The notes under the pieces were generated by a model that saw only the letters and a program-made list of their open reading frames with translations, did not search any database and was not told the origin of the DNA. DNA of 64,000 nt from Actinokineospora pegani (GTDB lineage: Bacteria > Actinomycetota > Actinomycetes > Mycobacteriales > Pseudonocardiaceae). Positions 8,866 to 18,397 of the stretch are shown in pieces. Each line of letters begins with the position of its first letter. Positions within the stretch are counted from its first letter, which is position 1. The translations under genes and the position numbers were made by a program. The stretch is from NCBI RefSeq assembly GCF_009745975.1, contig NZ_WHOL01000117.1, positions 1 to 64,000 of the forward strand, in the 5' to 3' direction.

Positions 8866-10287
8866 ATGGCGTTGCTGCACCCGGGTCCCCGTCCCGGCCG
8901 GACCCGGGACGACACGCCCGCTCCCACCCTGGTCCGCGTGCTCGCCGTCGCCGCGCTCGCCCCCCTGCTGACCGGCTACGCCGCCGTGGCCGCGGTGCTG
9001 GCGGTGGTCACCGCGTCCGCCGCGGGGGCCGGGTTCAGCACCAGCGGGGTGCTGGCCGCCGCCGTCCCCGGCTGGCTGGCCGCCCACCAGGTGCCGCTGG
9101 TGATCGAGGGGCGTGAGCTGGGCGCGTTGCCGCTGCTGCCGACCGCGCTGGCCGCGCTGCTGGTCTGGCGCACCGCCGCCGCCGCCGCTGAGCGCCTCGG
9201 CGTCGACGGCCCGCGCACGGCGGGCTGGATCGTCGGCGTCATCGCGGGCGCGCACGCGGGACTCGGGCTGGCGCTGGCGCTGCTCTCGTCGTCCTCGCCG
9301 GCCCAGGTGGACCCGTTGGCGGGGTTGTACTACCCGGCGCTGGTCTCCGGGGCGGCCGCCGTCGTCGGCGTGCTGCCCCGCTCGGGGCTGCTGGACCTGG
9401 CGCGCGAGAGCGTGGACCCGTTGGCGCGCAGTGGTCTGCGCGCCGGGCTGATCGCCGTGGCCGCGCTGCTGGCCGTGGGCGCGGGGCTGGTCGTGGTGGC
9501 GCTGCTGGGGTCGTTCGGGACGGTGCGCTACCTGTTCGGCCTCCAGGACACGGGTGGCGGGCTGGGGATGCTGCTGCTGTCACTGGGCTACCTGCCCAAC
9601 GCCGTGGTGGCCGCGACCGGGTTCACCGCCGGTCCCGGGTTCAGCATGGGCGAGGTGGTGGTCAGCGCCCTGGACTTCCACGGCGGGCCGATCCCCGGGC
9701 TGCCGCTGCTGGGCGCGCTGCCGGAGGACGGGGCGACCTGGTGGCTGGCGCTGTGCGTGCTGCCCGCGCTGGTGGGGGTGTTCATCGGCTGGTCGCTGCG
9801 CGCTGTCGCGGTGGCGCCCACGACCCGGCTGCGCGCGGTGGCGGTGGCCGCGGTGGTCGTGGCGATGGCGTTCGCGGTGCTGGGCGGCGCCGCGGGCGGG
9901 TCGCTGGGCGGCGGGCCGTTCCACCCGCTCGACCTGCGCGCGGCGTGGCTGTCGCTGGCGCTGGTGTGCTGGGTCGGCATCCCCGGGGCGGTCATGGCGT
10001 GGACGGCGGGTCCGCGCGCCGTGCCCGCGGTGGTGACGGTCGCCGAGCCCGCGCTCGACACCGAGGACGAACCCGACGAGGTCGAGGACTCCGAAGACTC
10101 CAACACCTCCGAGGACGACGCTGCCCGCGCGGACGACGAGGACACAGAGGATTCCACAACGGACGACCAGTCCGCGGACGAGGACGCGGGCGACGTCGAC
10201 GACGGGGACACCGCGGACACCGCGCACCCCAAGGACGAGAAGACCGACGACACCGACGACGGGCGCGACACCGCCTCGGGCCGCTGA
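8866..10287 (+). CDS. perM: PerM-like cell-division/persistence membrane protein (DUF6350)
   Basis: A 473-residue integral membrane protein with about nine to ten spanning segments in residues 28-390, then an unusually acidic cytoplasmic tail (about 395-473) composed mostly of Asp and Glu with scattered Thr and Ser. It lies directly upstream of purN, as does perM (Rv0955) in M. tuberculosis, where the protein supports division during chronic infection and interacts with FtsB. The ATG at 8866 is taken as start because it follows the preceding terminator and opens with a short charged leader. The function here is inferred from synteny and topology. Confidence 0.8.
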   Translation: MALLHPGPRPGRTRDDTPAPTLVRVLAVAALAPLLTGYAAVAAVLAVVTASAAGAGFSTSGVLAAAVPGWLAAHQVPLVIEGRELGALPLLPTALAALLVWRTAAAAAERLGVDGPRTAGWIVGVIAGAHAGLGLALALLSSSSPAQVDPLAGLYYPALVSGAAAVVGVLPRSGLLDLARESVDPLARSGLRAGLIAVAALLAVGAGLVVVALLGSFGTVRYLFGLQDTGGGLGMLLLSLGYLPNAVVAATGFTAGPGFSMGEVVVSALDFHGGPIPGLPLLGALPEDGATWWLALCVLPALVGVFIGWSLRAVAVAPTTRLRAVAVAAVVVAMAFAVLGGAAGGSLGGGPFHPLDLRAAWLSLALVCWVGIPGAVMAWTAGPRAVPAVVTVAEPALDTEDEPDEVEDSEDSNTSEDDAARADDEDTEDSTTDDQSADEDAGDVDDGDTADTAHPKDEKTDDTDDGRDTASGR

Positions 10288-10316
10288 CCAAGGTCAACAG
10301 GGCACCGCTTAGGCTG

Positions 10317-10979
10317 GTGCGGCACCCGCCCCTGCCCCGAGGAGCCCCGCTGAGCGCCCATTACCAGCCCGCAGCCCCGGCCAGGCTCGTCGTCCTGATC
10401 TCCGGGGCGGGCACGCTGATGCAGGCGCTGCTGGACGAGGCGGCGCACGAGGACTTCCCCGCCCGCGTCGTCGCCGTCGGCTCCGACCGGGCCAAGGCCG
10501 AGGGCCTGGCGCGCGCCGAGCGGGCGGGCGTGCCCGCCTTCCGCGTGCGCGTCGCCGACAGCCCGGACCGCGCCGCGTGGGACCGGGCGCTGACCGAGGC
10601 CGTCGCGGCGCACGAGCCGGACCTGGTGGTCTCGGCCGGGTTCATGAAGATCCTCGGCCCGGTGTTCCTCGAGCGCTTCGGCGGCCGGATCATCAACACC
10701 CACCCCGCCCTGCTGCCGTCGTTCCCCGGCGCGCACGCCGTCGCCGACACCCTCGCGCACGGCGTCCGCTACACCGGCAGCACGGTGCACCTGGTCGACG
10801 GGGGCGTCGACACCGGCCCGATCATCGCCCAGGAGCCCGTCCCGGTGCTGCCCGGTGACGACGAGGCGGGCCTGCACGAACGGATCAAGGCGGTGGAGCG
10901 GCGGCTGCTGGTCGAGGTGGTCGCAGGCATGGCCAGGAACGGCTACACCGTGGACGGACGAAAGGTGAGCATCCCGTGA
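10317..10979 (+). CDS. purN: Phosphoribosylglycinamide formyltransferase 1
   Basis: Transfers the formyl group of 10-formyltetrahydrofolate to GAR, the third step of purine synthesis. The catalytic triad region is visible: N and H in [15 protein letters not shown] and D in [29 protein letters not shown] is the N-terminal nucleotide-binding loop, with an unusual T in place of the common SN. The start is uncertain. GTG 10317 lacks a ribosome site, whereas CTG 10350 lies just after a strong GAGGAG (10339-10344). A TAGGCT -10-like element at 10310-10315 would put transcription start after the GTG and favour the CTG. The stop overlaps purH by four bases. Confidence 0.95.
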   Translation: MRHPPLPRGAPLSAHYQPAAPARLVVLISGAGTLMQALLDEAAHEDFPARVVAVGSDRAKAEGLARAERAGVPAFRVRVADSPDRAAWDRALTEAVAAHEPDLVVSAGFMKILGPVFLERFGGRIINTHPALLPSFPGAHAVADTLAHGVRYTGSTVHLVDGGVDTGPIIAQEPVPVLPGDDEAGLHERIKAVERRLLVEVVAGMARNGYTVDGRKVSIP

Positions 10980-12541
10980 CGGATTCCCGCAGGCCGGTGC
11001 GCCGCGCGCTGATCGGCGTGTCGGACAAGGCAGGGCTGGTGGAGTTGGCCTCCGGGCTGCACGCTGCCGGGGTGGAGGTCGTCTCCACCGGCGGGACGGC
11101 GAAGGCGATCGCCGACGCGGGCGTGCCGGTCACCCCGGTCGAGCGGGTCACCGGCTTCCCCGAGTCGCTCGACGGCCGGGTGAAGACGCTGCACCCCGGC
11201 GTGCACGCCGGTCTGCTGGCCGACACGCGCAACCCCGAGCACGTCGCGCAGTTGGGCGAGCTGGGCATCGAGCCGTTCGACCTGCTGGTGGTCAACCTGT
11301 ACCCGTTCGTGAAGACGGTCGCCTCCGGCGCGTCGCCGGACGAGTGCGTGGAGCAGATCGACATCGGCGGGCCCGCGATGGTCCGCGCGGCGGCGAAGAA
11401 CCACGCGTCGGTGGCCGTCGTGGTCGACCCGACCCGGTACGGGTGGGTGCTGGAGCAGGTCGCCGGTGGCGGGTTCACCCTGGCCGACCGGCAGGCGCTG
11501 GCCGCCGCGGCGTACCGGCACACCGCCTCCTACGACGTGGCCGTGGCGTCCTGGATCGGCTCGGCGCTCGCGTCGGACGACGAGGGCTCCGGCTTCCCCG
11601 GCTGGGTCGGCGCGACCCACGACCGCCGCTCGGTGCTGCGCTACGGCGAGAACCCGCACCAGAAGGCGGCGCTGTACACCCGCGGCGACGGCGCGACGGG
11701 CCTGGCCACCGCGACGCAGGTGCACGGCAAGGAGATGTCGTACAACAACTACGTCGACGCCGACGCCGCCTGGCGCGCCGCCCACGACCACACCGCCGCC
11801 TGCGTGGCGATCATCAAGCACGCCAACCCGTGCGGCATCGCGGTGTCCGATGTGGACATCGCGGAGGCGCACCGCAACGCGCACGCCTGCGACCCCCTGA
11901 GCGCCTTCGGCGGCGTCATCGCGGCCAACCGCGAGGTCAGCGTGGCGATGGCCGAGCAGGTCGCGGAGATCTTCACCGAGGTCATCCTCGCCCCCGCCTA
12001 CGCCGACGGCGCGATCGAGGTCCTGACCCGCAAGAAGAACATCCGCGTCCTCACCGCCGAACCCCCCCGCCCCGGCGGCCTCGAGACCCGCCCCATCTCC
12101 GGCGGCCTCCTGGTCCAGCAGTCCGACGCCATCAACGCCGAGGGCGACGACCCAGCCAAGTGGACACTCGCCACCGGCCAGGCGGCGGACGACCAGACCC
12201 TCGCCGACCTCGAGTTCGCCTGGCGCACCTGCCGAGCGGTCAAGTCCAACGCCATCGTCATCGCCGCGAACGGCGCCACGGTCGGCTGCGGCATGGGCCA
12301 GGTGAACCGAGTGGACGCCGCCAAACTGGCAGTGACCCGAGCTGGCGACCGAGTCCAGGGCGCGGTAGCGGCCTCAGACGCCTTCTTCCCCTTCCCAGAC
12401 GGCCTGGAGGTCCTGGCCAAGGCAGGCGTCAGGGCCATCGTCCAGCCCGGCGGCTCGGTACGGGACAAAGAGGTCCTAGCGGCCGCAGAGGCAGCAGGTG
12501 TGACGGTCTACCTCACCGGCACCAGGCACTTCGCCCACTAG
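10976..12541 (+). CDS. purH: Bifunctional AICAR formyltransferase/IMP cyclohydrolase
   Basis: A 521-residue enzyme for the last two steps of IMP synthesis. The N-terminal MGS-like cyclohydrolase domain (about 1-195) starts [20 protein letters not shown] and includes STGGTAKAI and [13 protein letters not shown]. The C-terminal transformylase domain carries [13 protein letters not shown] and the catalytic [10 protein letters not shown] (lysine near residue 280), with GGxVRD near the end. The GTG start overlaps the purN stop (GTGA), giving a coupled purNH pair. A strong terminator shared with pcrA follows. Confidence 0.97.
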   Translation: MTDSRRPVRRALIGVSDKAGLVELASGLHAAGVEVVSTGGTAKAIADAGVPVTPVERVTGFPESLDGRVKTLHPGVHAGLLADTRNPEHVAQLGELGIEPFDLLVVNLYPFVKTVASGASPDECVEQIDIGGPAMVRAAAKNHASVAVVVDPTRYGWVLEQVAGGGFTLADRQALAAAAYRHTASYDVAVASWIGSALASDDEGSGFPGWVGATHDRRSVLRYGENPHQKAALYTRGDGATGLATATQVHGKEMSYNNYVDADAAWRAAHDHTAACVAIIKHANPCGIAVSDVDIAEAHRNAHACDPLSAFGGVIAANREVSVAMAEQVAEIFTEVILAPAYADGAIEVLTRKKNIRVLTAEPPRPGGLETRPISGGLLVQQSDAINAEGDDPAKWTLATGQAADDQTLADLEFAWRTCRAVKSNAIVIAANGATVGCGMGQVNRVDAAKLAVTRAGDRVQGAVAASDAFFPFPDGLEVLAKAGVRAIVQPGGSVRDKEVLAAAEAAGVTVYLTGTRHFAH

Positions 12542-12550
12542 AACCAAGGC

Positions 12551-12584
12551 AAAGGCCCCCGGGGACACCCCGGGGGCCTTTGCT
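12551..12584. terminator. Bidirectional terminator between purH and pcrA
   Basis: A 14-base perfect stem (12551-12564 with 12568-12581) around a 3-base loop. It has AAA on one side and TTT on the other, so it can serve the converging purH and pcrA transcripts. Confidence 0.9.
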
Positions 12585-12615
12585 TTGCCACTAGCCAAAG
12601 CGTGTCAGTCCCACG

Positions 12616-14991
12616 TCACAACTTCACCAACGGCACGCTGCCGATCAGCATCAACCGAATGGTCCCCGTGGTCCCGAAATCAATGGTCGCGGTAGCCCGA
12701 GGCCCCACCCCGTCGGTCGCGACCACAGTCCCCAACCCGTACTTGTCGTGGTTGACCCGGTCCCCGACCTCGAGCACCAGCGCCGGGGCGTCCTTCCACC
12801 CCGCGGTCGCCTGGGAACGCGATCCCCGAGACCCGAAAGCCGACCGCGACCCGCCACCGAACGTCGTGGCCCGCACCGGCGAAGACCGCTCCGGCCCCAC
12901 CCGCCGCCAGTCCATCAACTCGTCCGGGATCTCGTCGAAGAACCGCGAGGCCGGATTCTGCATGGGCTGCCCCCACGCGGACCGCACCAGCGCCCGCGAC
13001 AAGTACAGCCGCTGCCGAGCCCGCGTGATGCCGACGTACGCCAGCCGCCGCTCCTCAGCCAGTTCCACCGGGTCGCTCAGCGCCCGCATGTGCGGGAAGA
13101 TCCCGTCCTCCCACCCGGTGCTGAACACGACCGGGTACTCCAGGCCCTTGGCGGTGTGCAGGGTCATCAGCGTGACCACCCCACCGCCCTCCTCGTCATC
13201 CGGGATCTGGTCGGCGTCGGCGACCAGCGACACCCGCTCCAAGAACGCCGCCAACGTCCCAGCGGCGGGCCCGGTGGTCTCGATGGGGGCCGAGCCCTCG
13301 GGGGCGTCGTCCTCCGGGGCGTCGGGCAGGTCGGCGAACTCGCGGGCGACGGTGAGCAGCTCGGTGAGGTTCTCCAGGCGGGAGGCGTCCTGCGGGTCGT
13401 CGCTGGCCTCCAGCTCGGCGCGGTACCCGGTCTGGTCCAGCACGGCGTCGAGGACCTCGGCCACGTCCTGGCCGTCGTCGACGAACCGCCGCAACCCGTC
13501 CACCAGCTCGACGAACCCGGAGATCGCCCGCTGCGAGCGGGGGTTGAGCATGGCGACCTTGCCCTCGGTCGCCGCGCGCAGGGCGTCGTTGAACGAGACG
13601 CGCTCGCGCTCGGCGTGCAGGGCCACGCAGGCCTCGGCGCGCTCGCCGATGCCGCGCTTGGGCACGTTGAGGATGCGGCGCAGGCTCACCGTGTCGTCCG
13701 GGTTGGCCAGCACGCGCAGGTAGGCCACGGCGTCGCGGATCTCGCGGCGCTCGTAGAAGCGCACGCCGCCGACGACCTTGTAGGGCAGGCCGAGGCGGAT
13801 GAAGATGTCCTCGAACACCCGCGACTGGTTGTTGGTCCGGTAGAACACGGCGATGTCGGCGTTGCTCGCCGCGCCCGCGTCCACCAGCCGGTCGATCTCG
13901 CCCGCGATGAAGTTGGCCTCGTCGTGCTCGTTGTCGCCGACGTAGCCGACGATCTTCTCGCCGTCGCCGAGCGCGGTCCACAGCCGCTTGTCGCGGCGGT
14001 CGGTGTTGCGGGAGATGACGGCGTTGGCCGCGGCGAGGATGTTCTGGGTGGAGCGGTAGTTCTGCTCCAGCAGCACCGTGGTGGCGTCGGGGTAGTCGCG
14101 CTCGAACTCGACGATGTTGCGGATGGTCGCGCCGCGGAAGGCGTAGATCGACTGGTCGGCGTCGCCGACGACGCACAGCTCGGCGGGCGGCACGGTGTTC
14201 GGGTCGTCCCCGCCACCGGAGCCGACCAGCTCGCGCACGAGGGTGTACTGCGCGTGGTTGGTGTCCTGGTACTCGTCGACCAGCACGTGCCGGAACCGCC
14301 GGTGGTAGTACTCGGCGACGTCCGGGAACCCCTGCAGCAGCTCGACCGTGCGCATGATCAGGTCGTCGAAGTCCATCGCGTTGGCCTCGCGCAGCCTGCG
14401 CTGGTACTCGACGTAGACCTCGGCGACCCGGCGCTCCAGGTCGTTGGTGGCGTTGCCCGCCGCGGTCTCCGGGTCGATCAGCTCGTTCTTGAGGTTGGAG
14501 ATGTGCACCGCCAGCGACCGGGCCGCGTACCGCTTGGGGTCCAGGTCGAGGTCGCGGGCCACGAGCGTGATCAGCCGCTTGGAGTCGTCGGAGTCGTAGA
14601 TGGAGAAGCTCGAGGTCATGCCGAGGGTCTTGGCCTCGCGGCGCAGCACCCGCACGCACATGGAGTGGAAGGTCGACACCCACATGGCGTTGGCCCGGCG
14701 GCCCACCAGCTCGGCCACCCGCTCCTTCATCTCCGCGGCGGCCTTGTTGGTGAAGGTGATCGCCAGCACCTGGCCGGGGTGCACGTGCCGCGCCCCCAGC
14801 AGGTAGGCGATGCGGCGGGTCAGCACCCGGGTCTTGCCCGACCCGGCGCCCGCGACGACCAGCAGCGGGCTGCCGGTGTGCTCGACGGCGCGGCGCTGCT
14901 GGTCGTTGAGGCCCTCCAGGAGCGCGTCCGGCCCGGTGGCGGGGCGCGGCGCGGCGTGGGGCTCGGCGGGGAGGTCGAAGAGGGCTTCCAT
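12616..14991 (-). CDS. pcrA: ATP-dependent DNA helicase PcrA/UvrD1
   Basis: A 791-residue superfamily 1A helicase for nucleotide-excision repair and clearing of stalled transcription or replication. Helicase motifs in order: LNDQQRRAVEH (Q motif), GAGSGKTRVLTRRI (Walker A), FTNKAAAEMKERV (Ia), VDEYQDTN (Walker B), GDADQSIYAFRGA (III), QNYRS (IV), TLHTAKGLEYPVVF (V) and YVGITRARQRLYL (VI). The last 50 residues (GDRVNHDKYGLGTVV) form the C-terminal Tudor-like domain that contacts RNA polymerase in this family. The ATG at 14991 gives the normal length; 62 upstream in-frame codons are not domain-like. Divergent from chorismate mutase, as in M. tuberculosis. Confidence 0.96.
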   Translation of the reverse strand: MEALFDLPAEPHAAPRPATGPDALLEGLNDQQRRAVEHTGSPLLVVAGAGSGKTRVLTRRIAYLLGARHVHPGQVLAITFTNKAAAEMKERVAELVGRRANAMWVSTFHSMCVRVLRREAKTLGMTSSFSIYDSDDSKRLITLVARDLDLDPKRYAARSLAVHISNLKNELIDPETAAGNATNDLERRVAEVYVEYQRRLREANAMDFDDLIMRTVELLQGFPDVAEYYHRRFRHVLVDEYQDTNHAQYTLVRELVGSGGGDDPNTVPPAELCVVGDADQSIYAFRGATIRNIVEFERDYPDATTVLLEQNYRSTQNILAAANAVISRNTDRRDKRLWTALGDGEKIVGYVGDNEHDEANFIAGEIDRLVDAGAASNADIAVFYRTNNQSRVFEDIFIRLGLPYKVVGGVRFYERREIRDAVAYLRVLANPDDTVSLRRILNVPKRGIGERAEACVALHAERERVSFNDALRAATEGKVAMLNPRSQRAISGFVELVDGLRRFVDDGQDVAEVLDAVLDQTGYRAELEASDDPQDASRLENLTELLTVAREFADLPDAPEDDAPEGSAPIETTGPAAGTLAAFLERVSLVADADQIPDDEEGGGVVTLMTLHTAKGLEYPVVFSTGWEDGIFPHMRALSDPVELAEERRLAYVGITRARQRLYLSRALVRSAWGQPMQNPASRFFDEIPDELMDWRRVGPERSSPVRATTFGGGSRSAFGSRGSRSQATAGWKDAPALVLEVGDRVNHDKYGLGTVVATDGVGPRATATIDFGTTGTIRLMLIGSVPLVKL

Positions 14992-15107
14992 CGTCCGACC
15001 ACGGTACCCGGGGGGACTGACAGACCTCGACAAGTGGTCGCACGGGTGTTCCCACGGATCGGGAAGCGCGGTCGACGACAGCGGTGGGCGTGTGCGACGA
15101 TGGCGGG

Positions 15108-15217
15108 GTGCTGCCCCACATCGATTTTTTCTACGGGACCCGGACTCCGGCTCCCGTGTTGGCGTAGGCGGCACCAAACACGATGAAGCCCCGGAGTCCG
15201 CGGACCCGGGGCTTTTT
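15108..15217 (+). ncRNA. Possible short structured transcript or leader upstream of chorismate mutase
   Basis: A GACGAT -10-like element (15096-15101) preceded at 18 bases by TCGACG could start a transcript near 15108. It would carry a first hairpin ACGGGA/TCCCGT (about 15133-15157) and end at the strong T-tailed terminator at 15187-15217. No open frame of interest lies inside. It may be an attenuating leader or a separate small RNA; only the terminator is well supported. Confidence 0.3.
15187..15217 (+). terminator. Intrinsic terminator 47 bases upstream of the chorismate mutase gene
   Basis: Stem A15187-G15194 with C15206-T15213, extended by an inner GTCC/GGAC, then five T residues. It points toward the chorismate mutase gene but lies before its start codon, so it ends some upstream transcript or acts as an attenuator. 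Confidence 0.75.
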
Positions 15218-15263
15218 CCGTCCCCCGGGGCCGTCCCTCCCGCGACAGATGCCGAGGACCGCG

Positions 15264-15581
15264 ATGAGCCCGATGACCGACAACACGCCCAAGCAGCAGG
15301 CCGCCGTGCCCGACACCACCAAGGTGGAGTTGCCGCAGCCCGAGGAGGTCGCGGCGCTGCGCGACGAGATCGACTTCCTCGACCAGGAGATCCTGCGGCT
15401 GGTCAAGCGCCGCGCCGAGGTCTCGCAGACCATCGGGATGGCGAGGATGGCCGCGGGCGGGCCGCGGATCGTGGTGAACCGGGAGATGGACGTGCTCGCC
15501 CGGTACCGCGACCTGGGCCCGGCGGGCCGCACCCTGGCGATGGCCCTGCTGGACATGGGCCGCGGCCGGATGGGCCGCTGA
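15264..15581 (+). CDS. Chorismate mutase, AroQ delta type
   Basis: A 105-residue cytoplasmic enzyme converting chorismate to prephenate on the way to Phe and Tyr. The single helical domain contains LRDEIDFLDQEILRLVKRR, EVSQTIGMARMAAGG and VNREMDVLARY, the active-site helices of the short AroQ class like Rv0948c. Proteins of that class are weak alone and are activated by binding DAHP synthase, so partnership with an AroG elsewhere is likely. ATG 15264 is preferred because GAGGA lies ten bases upstream; another ATG at 15273 is possible. The upstream terminator could modulate expression. Confidence 0.9.
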   Translation: MSPMTDNTPKQQAAVPDTTKVELPQPEEVAALRDEIDFLDQEILRLVKRRAEVSQTIGMARMAAGGPRIVVNREMDVLARYRDLGPAGRTLAMALLDMGRGRMGR

Positions 15582-15705
15582 CCGGGTCGGACGGGGCCCG
15601 GGAAACCGGGTCCGCCCACCCGCCCGGCGGCCGCCGCGCGAATTCAGGGTCGATTTCGGGGTTTCCCCCGTTCCCCGCGCCCGCTGGTCCGGCAGACTGT
15701 CGGAC

Positions 15706-16011
15706 ATGGGTCTGATTGCGCTGATCGTGGTCATCATCGCCGCCATCGCGGTGGTCGGGAACGTGGGCTACCTGGCACTGCTGGGGTCCGCGGCGAACAA
15801 GAAGGGCGCCAGCGGGTCGGCGGTGTCCCGGGACGTCAAGGCGCAGTGGCCGGTGGCGGGCGCCGCGGCGGCGGGCACGCTGGTCGCGTGGCTGTTCTCG
15901 GCGGGCGGCACGTTCCTGGACGTGCTGGCGGTCATCATCGGCGGTGCGTCGGCGGTGGTGGCCTCCAACTCGCTGTCGAAGGTGCGCAGGCGCTACGGCA
16001 ACCAGAACTGA
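15706..16011 (+). CDS. Small membrane protein of unknown function
   Basis: A 101-residue protein with a hydrophobic N-terminal helix (about 3-28), a short hydrophilic stretch, two further hydrophobic segments (about 47-62 and 67-85) and a basic C-terminus (SKVRRRYGNQN). No family recognised. It stands alone between chorismate mutase and the kinase-associated genes, with a start at an ATG lacking an obvious ribosome site. Confidence 0.65.
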   Translation: MGLIALIVVIIAAIAVVGNVGYLALLGSAANKKGASGSAVSRDVKAQWPVAGAAAAGTLVAWLFSAGGTFLDVLAVIIGGASAVVASNSLSKVRRRYGNQN

Positions 16012-16079
16012 CCCGCTAATTCACACGAAGGTGTGATCTAGGGCCGGACCGAGCCGCCGGACGTGCGATCGGCAGGCAA

Positions 16080-17105
16080 ATGACCGACGCTGCCCGCATG
16101 CCTGAGCGCAGGGCGAGACCCGGCAGGCACCGGCTGACCGAGGCGCCACCGCGCTTCCCGGAGCACGATCCGGACAGCGCGGGCCTGGACGACCCCTACC
16201 CCGCAGCCGCCTTCCCCGCGGTGGACCCCGACCCCGGGTGGGACGGGGTCAACCCGTTCGCGGACACGCTGGTGCTGCCGACGCCCGTGCTGCTGGTCCC
16301 CGACGAGCCGGCCGGGCGGCGCACGCCGACCGGCTTGGCCAAGTTCGACCTCGGCCACGTCCCCGCCTCGGTCACCGCGCCGCGCTCGTGGCGGCGGGCC
16401 GCCTGGTTCTCGGTCGGCGCCTCCGCGCTGGTGGTCGCGGGCATGGCGTGGGCGGCGGTGGCGCTGATGAGCGCGCCGCGCGAGCCCGGCCGGGTGGACG
16501 CGCTGCCCGGCCTGCCCAGCGGCGTGCCGCTGGTCGTCCCCAACACCACGAACCCGCCCGGGCAGATCTCGCGGCCCCGCTCCGAGCGGTCGACCGCGCC
16601 GAGCACCACCGGGCAGGCGAGCGCGCCCCCCGCGCCCAGCCCGAGCGGGACCGCCGACGGCGCCCCGGTCCCCACCGGCTCCCGCCCCGCCGACCCCACC
16701 GCCCCAACCGGCTCCGCGGGCCCCACCGCCACGACGTCCGCGCGCCCAGCCGCGCCCACGCGCACGACCGTCCACAGCCCCGTCCTGCTGGCCCAGGAAA
16801 CCGACGCGCAGGCCATGGGCGACCGCACCGAGCAGTACTTCCGCCAGGTGGCCGAGAACCCCGCCGCGGCCTACGAGCTGACCTCCGGGTCGATGCGCCG
16901 GGCCGGGCCGCAGGCCATCGAGGCCAGGTACGCCGCCGTGGAGCGGGTCGACGTGCAGAGCATGGTCATCGACCCGGCCCGCGGCACCACCACGGCGACG
17001 CTGCGGGTCACCGGCGAGGACGGCAGCGTGTCCACCGTCGACCGGCGGCTCACCTTCACCAGCGGCGCGGACCCGAAGATCACCTCCGAGCGACCCGGAA
17101 GTTGA
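16080..17105 (+). CDS. Single-pass membrane protein with kinase-cluster type extracytoplasmic domain
   Basis: A 341-residue protein of three parts: a Pro/Asp-rich cytoplasmic half, one membrane helix (about 107-129, AAWFSVGASALVVAGMAW) and a Pro/Thr/Ser-rich stalk leading to a compact outer domain (about 240-338). The outer domain begins AMGDRTEQYFRQVAENPAAAY and ends in a strand-rich region; it has the look of an NTF2-like fold. Comparable domains end the proteins at 17263 and 19851. No kinase motif. Its position before two Ser/Thr kinases suggests a signalling or accessory role, which is inference. Confidence 0.7.
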   Translation: MTDAARMPERRARPGRHRLTEAPPRFPEHDPDSAGLDDPYPAAAFPAVDPDPGWDGVNPFADTLVLPTPVLLVPDEPAGRRTPTGLAKFDLGHVPASVTAPRSWRRAAWFSVGASALVVAGMAWAAVALMSAPREPGRVDALPGLPSGVPLVVPNTTNPPGQISRPRSERSTAPSTTGQASAPPAPSPSGTADGAPVPTGSRPADPTAPTGSAGPTATTSARPAAPTRTTVHSPVLLAQETDAQAMGDRTEQYFRQVAENPAAAYELTSGSMRRAGPQAIEARYAAVERVDVQSMVIDPARGTTTATLRVTGEDGSVSTVDRRLTFTSGADPKITSERPGS

Positions 17106-17262
17106 CCCGCGGTCGCGACTGGCAGGATAGAAATGATCGCGGAGAGTCATCCTTGCTCTGTTGGAGTGAATTTGACCGTCAGTTATCTCCCCGATCAGGT
17201 GAACCGTCAAGAAAGACTGGTGTAGCGGCCACCATCCCGGTACGAGTGACGCTCATCAAGAC

Positions 17263-18162
17263 GTGATGCCTGACACCGACAGCGGAGGGCGACTGGCAGT
17301 GGACCGTCCGAAGACCGGCAGCCCGGGGCGGCGCAGACCGCGCACCGGGGCGGTCCGGGCAACGGAGCTCATCGGTGTGCGCCCGCGGGCGGGCGCGGGT
17401 GGCGATCCCCGGTCGGTCGACCCGCGCGAGCAGCCGACCGCCACCCAGCCCGCGGTGATCGATCTCGCTGGCGTCCTCGGCCACCCGCACCCCGCCGTCG
17501 ACGAGCAGGCCACCGAGCAGTTCACCAGGGTCGTCGACGCGCAGGCGGCGCAAGCGGCGCCGGTCAGGCGGTCCTCACGCGCGAGCCGGGTCGCCCAGGC
17601 CTCCGTGCTCGGGATCGCCGTGGTCGCGCTGGCGGGCGCGGTGACCGCCGCCGCGATCGTGGCCGACCAGCGCGCGGGCTCCGACGGGCCCCCGCCCCCG
17701 GCCTCGCGGATCACCGGGGAGCGGGCGCTGCTGCCCGACCAGCTCAGCGCCGCCCTGGCCGGGACCAGCCCGCCACCGGCCGCGACCGGTGACAGGCCGT
17801 CCGTCGCGGCGACCGACCCGGGCACCGACCCGGCGCGGTCGAGCGCGACGCCCCGGCCCGTGGTCCGCCCGGACGACCTGGTGCGCGAGTTCTACGGCCT
17901 GGTCCGCACCGACCCGGCCGCCGCCTACGAGCTGCTCGCGGGCGACCGGCTGGGCACCGGGCCGGAGGAGTTCGACGCGGCGTTCCGGTCGGTGGTCGTG
18001 CGCCTGGAATCCGCCGAGCTGACCGACCGCGGGGTGCTGGCCGTGCTGACCATCACGTCGGCGGACGGGACGCACCTGCGCATCCGCCAGCTACTCACCG
18101 TCAGTCCCGGCGTCCCGCAACAGATCACCGGCGTCGAGCTGGTGGCCGCGCAGTCGAGCTGA
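17263..18162 (+). CDS. Single-pass membrane protein paralogous in layout to the upstream protein
   Basis: A 299-residue protein with a basic cytoplasmic N-terminus, a membrane helix (about 110-133, ASVLGIAVVALAGAVTAAAI), a Pro-rich linker and an outer domain (about 205-297). That domain begins VREFYGLVRTDPAAAYELL and then FDAAFRSVVVRLESAEL. It matches the outer domain of the 19851 kinase in pattern (YY.LL..N...AW.LL then F...). GTG 17263 and ATG 17266 are adjacent possible starts. The gene is 158 bases after the similar gene and 235 bases before the first kinase. Confidence 0.7.
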   Translation: MMPDTDSGGRLAVDRPKTGSPGRRRPRTGAVRATELIGVRPRAGAGGDPRSVDPREQPTATQPAVIDLAGVLGHPHPAVDEQATEQFTRVVDAQAAQAAPVRRSSRASRVAQASVLGIAVVALAGAVTAAAIVADQRAGSDGPPPPASRITGERALLPDQLSAALAGTSPPPAATGDRPSVAATDPGTDPARSSATPRPVVRPDDLVREFYGLVRTDPAAAYELLAGDRLGTGPEEFDAAFRSVVVRLESAELTDRGVLAVLTITSADGTHLRIRQLLTVSPGVPQQITGVELVAAQSS

Positions 18163-18397
18163 TCACCTGTCGCGTCCTCCGCCGCGGGGCCATTGTGACA
18201 ACATGTAGCCGTTGGTCCACCTGCCCGGCGCGTTCGGGACTGCGTTCGTGCGCGGTGCGTGAGGGCCTAACCTGGACCAGTCGGACACCCCGTCGGACGG
18301 CGGCGCGCCCGGCGTGCGCCGACCATGGCGCGCCGGGAGTCCGGACCATGTGTCGTAGGGCCCGAGCGTCGCGCGGGCGAGGGAGGTTCCGGTCGGG

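Noticed and set aside
12748-15186. Long open frame antisense to pcrA
   Set aside because: High-GC shadow of a real helicase gene; its residues are biased to the complement of pcrA codons and show no domain. The same applies to other long antisense frames over sucC, groEL, guaA and guaB.
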